A stretch of DNA of 64,000 nt, from contig JAFDYG010000457.1 in assembly GCA_018267545.1 (NCBI GenBank), positions 1-64,000 of the forward strand, given 5' to 3'. Shown piece after piece: positions 62,101 through 64,000 of this stretch; position 1 is the stretch's first letter; each line of letters begins with the position of its first letter. The position numbers were made by a program, and so were the translations under genes. This DNA comes from Bacteroidota bacterium (GTDB lineage Bacteria > Bacteroidota > Bacteroidia > Chitinophagales > Chitinophagaceae). The notes beneath the pieces are model-generated. The model worked only from the letters and a program-made list of their open reading frames with translations, had not been told where the DNA came from and made no database searches.

Positions 62101-64000
62101 AAACTCCGTAACCTGTCTGCCGATACCCGATCTCGTCTTTTGCTGACTGTTCGGCAAATTGGACGGTAACGAAGTCACCGTCACCTTGCTATACCCAACG
62201 ACCGGCGTAGGAAAAAGCGCGTCCAGCACCGGCATTTCCACAGCACCATAAGAGGTGGGCCCCAGTGGCAGCTTGTCCGCCACCTGAATGATGGTCTGGA
62301 AAGGATTCTCTTCTCCACCTATAGACGGTTCATACGAGGCCACGCCGCTGCTGATCGTCCTGGTCGCTCCATTAAAAGTCTCTGTGGTCGTATAACAATA
62401 TTCCTGGTCGTAAACTGTAGTATAGCTGCTTGAAGTACCGTCAGGCTTTTTCGTCATAACATCCCAGTTATCCTTCAATTTTATGGATTTGACCCGTTGC
62501 CCTCCGCCATATTTGTACCCATCGGGGTCGTTTAGTCTCACAAACGAATGGTCCAGCGCAACAGACTTCGCCAATCCTTTGCTGCGAAGATGGCTGATCG
62601 GGTCCGAAAATGCGCTCGCAACAGCATCGATCATCCCCACCAGAGCATCTCCTATCGCATCCAGCGCGCCATCCTGGGATACGTCATATCCGGGAAAAGC
62701 CTGTCCGGGCAATTGCTCGCGTAGATACTCCAATGCGCTTAACGAAAGCGGGCTACGCCCATTCACCGTCTTCAGCTTGATCCAGATGATATCGTCATGA
62801 CCACCATACAGGCCATAATTGCCCGGGGCGGGGTCAAAGCTGGCATAAGAAGTTACGTACTCGGTACCTGCCGGCATATTGACTAGCATCCTGACCGCCA
62901 GCTGATCGACCCCTGCCAGATATTTCGGATAGACGTCCTGCTCGGCACAAGGTCCCGGTATATTCACAAACAGATACATGTTCTCGGAGCTGGCGCTCGT
63001 TGAGACAGGGTACAAGCTATTGCTAAAAGCCCCCGACGTCGAACCAAAACCGGCGATGCTCATCATGTCCATAGCTCTCTTGTTCTGAACGAACGCATAG
63101 TCGTCGCTTTCATAGGTGACTTCGATCTGTCCCCCGGAAGGCAGCAGTATCTTCTTCAGCGACCAGGCGCCGGCGTTCTGGTCCAGTGTCGTCTTTGCCG
63201 ATGCCTGCTGTGGCGTGTAAGGAAACTGTCCATTCGTCATTCCGGCCGGATTCATCGACTTTGGCTTGTAAGTTCCCCAACGGTCAGAAGCATTACGCTC
63301 ATAACCGGGGTTGCCCGTACCGCTCCCATAAGAGAAGACATATTTATCCTTATTCGTACGATTGACCTGACCGTTATAGCTGAATGTAATCCCCGTAAGC
63401 GTCAGTCTTCCCGTACCCAGCGGGTCGGCACCTGCCTTATGATCCGGCGCATTGCTGCAAAGCGAATAATCATAGGAAAAATCGACCGTCTTTATCGGCT
63501 TCGCCTTCGAATAACCATTCCGTTTCAGATCGGCCTTATTATAAAGCCTTATCTGTTTTAGTTTTCTAAGAGAAAGATTGGCAGTGGTCGGTACGTTACC
63601 ATACTCATCCATTACACTTTGCCCGTCATGCCTGTCGTCATCCAGGTAAAATATAGCAATCATCGTCTTCGACTCGATGGAATGCATGAACCACGATTCC
63701 CTTTCTCCATAAGAAACCAACCCCTTATCGTCTTTTTTATTCGTCCGGTTACCGGGATTGAAATTGGCCTGCCCCGCCTCAAAAGGAGTACGCCACTTAT
63801 GATTATCCGCCATCATGGAGTAGTTGAACTTGACGGCATCACCCAGATCGTCGTCCGTGATTCCATCACCGGTAACGTCGACATAATCCGGCGATAATAA
63901 TCCGGACAACAAAAAAGAGTGCGCATAAGCCGGCGTCGTAACGACCTGTGCATACCCATCCCTTGTGCCACTGCTAATGGCTGGTGTCTGAGACGGACTA
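59119..64000 (-). CDS. giant secreted RHS-associated protein, 5' end outside window
   Basis: An open frame with no stop to the window edge, so at least 1627 residues are present and the N-terminus is missing. Near the edge lies a calcium-loop-like VCBS/FG-GAP stretch (SPDYVDVTGDGITDDDLGDA). The middle is beta-rich with many cell-surface-type repeats (GGQIEVTYESDDYAFVQNKR). The end has YD-repeat character: SYVYDPVSLRLVAELDNNNY, then AAFYEYDEEGTLIRTKAETQ. This type regularly accompanies RHS toxins in Bacteroidota. It lies first in the four-gene minus-strand operon and could form a delivery scaffold, but that is inference. Confidence 0.85.
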   Translation of the reverse strand, partial: SPSQTPAISSGTRDGYAQVVTTPAYAHSFLLSGLLSPDYVDVTGDGITDDDLGDAVKFNYSMMADNHKWRTPFEAGQANFNPGNRTNKKDDKGLVSYGERESWFMHSIESKTMIAIFYLDDDRHDGQSVMDEYGNVPTTANLSLRKLKQIRLYNKADLKRNGYSKAKPIKTVDFSYDYSLCSNAPDHKAGADPLGTGRLTLTGITFSYNGQVNRTNKDKYVFSYGSGTGNPGYERNASDRWGTYKPKSMNPAGMTNGQFPYTPQQASAKTTLDQNAGAWSLKKILLPSGGQIEVTYESDDYAFVQNKRAMDMMSIAGFGSTSGAFSNSLYPVSTSASSENMYLFVNIPGPCAEQDVYPKYLAGVDQLAVRMLVNMPAGTEYVTSYASFDPAPGNYGLYGGHDDIIWIKLKTVNGRSPLSLSALEYLREQLPGQAFPGYDVSQDGALDAIGDALVGMIDAVASAFSDPISHLRSKGLAKSVALDHSFVRLNDPDGYKYGGGQRVKSIKLKDNWDVMTKKPDGTSSSYTTVYDQEYCYTTTETFNGATRTISSGVASYEPSIGGEENPFQTIIQVADKLPLGPTSYGAVEMPVLDALFPTPVVGYSKVTVTSLPSNLPNSQQKTRSGIGRQVTEFYTAKDYPVFYSNTALDGTTNLVAHDASTTNFFSKYAFDSRTISQGFLIATNDMHGKMHSQTSYAENDPTLKVSYTENYYRNTGINGLDEKFDFVSSSGGTITSGNLGIDVELMTDTREFNVSSSSIEVQAQVDLFPVFLPFWIPFIWPVSGTSHNIYRAITTTKVVNFHSVLDSVMVMDKGSRVGTKNLLYDAETGQVIVTRTNNEFDKPIYKTNYPAWWAYSGMALAYKNTGVSFTSTPSVPLSISDGRLTSGSVDLNLLESGDELFYTGDNPSSPGCPPASLPTGRIWVLDKNKVNPPFPAGTRDLMFIDSVGQPYTNTQIGKLRVIRSGHRNMLDAMVASATSLVSPIVDNGTTRVLSLVNTSKVLAATALEFNEKWQIDKGVIGTYRMDYNSANCTYTEVPDCNGYLDKHINPYQKGVLGNFRGYRTLTFYDNRMGTTDPSKPIDPTVSTNLMENGFLLGFTPYWDFDGPNSLVPNTTLTNWIESNRVTRMNSRGLELETKNANNIYTSAQYGYRKSLPLAITNNSPAYQSVYEGFEDNGFDQGLDNDHVVNCPKDNKVDWLGMANTGLVNTDTTDFNAHTGKYVLAVTKGQTASVNVPVVTTDNTSFSLPFGSNTSKVLNNPGITGSVYADPDLPNTFFQEHTVSYSNIGGHNVVKAHVPMFFSSDPPTNSEREGKFTWDSWTQIPSAGFYDFSANIRVQFNLGGENNGEYFVGNIVVTLTDQNNNTYVVGGNEYSVDLDITTPGIVDYPDAHPPHIFLCPGFYQLHATGYAFTRAKDLNGTAEADLTWECDNALLPLYIDLSTENGCTTTTAIPGDASMFNPGFNLPAGKKMLLSTWVREEQSGSSGFTNTGIPYTHNQILFSDGVQSDVVLKPEGPVIEGWQRYEGPFTPSPGITSGTFKFVNNNPSQKLYIDDIRIHPFNAEMKSYVYDPVSLRLVAELDNNNYAAFYEYDEEGTLIRTKAETQKGIKTIKESRSAKQKTITTVQ

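Noticed and set aside
1-64000. Search for CRISPR arrays, tRNA/rRNA genes and complete insertion sequences
   Set aside because: No regularly spaced repeats, cloverleaf, rRNA stretches or transposase with terminal inverted repeats were recognised by eye; the only transposase-like gene is the Rpn-type one.

Overview
The window looks like chromosomal DNA of a Bacteroidota member, most likely Chitinophagaceae or a close relative. The reasons are two SusC/SusD pairs, many lipoprotein and secreted proteins starting MKK or MKI, an RND pump fused to its outer-membrane channel, a very large RHS locus and moderately GC-rich DNA. I saw no tRNA, rRNA, CRISPR array, phage or complete insertion sequence. 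No gene-free gap exceeds 300 bases.

Layout. 1-3.8 kb: a large LamG/TPR-type protein, probably cut by the window edge, and a secreted partner. 3.8-14.1 kb: a glycan-use locus with a GH29 alpha-fucosidase, a membrane protein on the opposite strand, then a tight operon of SusC, SusD, a two-domain esterase (alpha/beta hydrolase plus SGNH) and a DctA-like carboxylate importer, closed by a strong terminator. 14.1-15.4 kb: two small unknown genes. 15.4-19.1 kb: an arsenic operon (arsR, arsM, acr3, a metallophosphoesterase, an ArsN1-like acetyltransferase) with two near-identical ArsR-operator candidates. 19.1-28 kb, opposite strand: a metal efflux operon (small Cys-rich protein, CusA/CzcA-TolC fusion, membrane-fusion lipoprotein, P1B-4 ATPase) with a universal stress protein upstream. 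28-34.1 kb: a second SusC/SusD pair and a secreted PHP-family metallohydrolase.

34.3-37.3 kb holds the most unusual gene: a lipoprotein-signal, Asp-box beta-propeller, transmembrane, NACHT/STAND ATPase protein. 37.4-50 kb is mostly housekeeping and accessory genes: glutaminyl cyclase, two Crp-type regulators, a DHFR-like reductase, an SDR, an Rpn/PD-(D/E)XK transposase-like gene broken by one in-frame stop, a phosphodiesterase-like protein, DUF4395, an ABC pair, a DEAD-box helicase and an aldehyde dehydrogenase.

50.1-64 kb, all on the minus strand, is an RHS polymorphic-toxin locus. In transcription order it has a very large secreted RHS-associated protein (5' end outside the window), a small secreted accessory protein, a 2552-residue RHS protein with a C-terminal toxin-like tip, and a putative immunity gene 2 bases downstream. 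The tip and immunity gene are visibly more AT-rich than the RHS core, as expected of an exchangeable module.

All product calls rest on reading motifs in the sequence and on general knowledge of the families; no database search was made.
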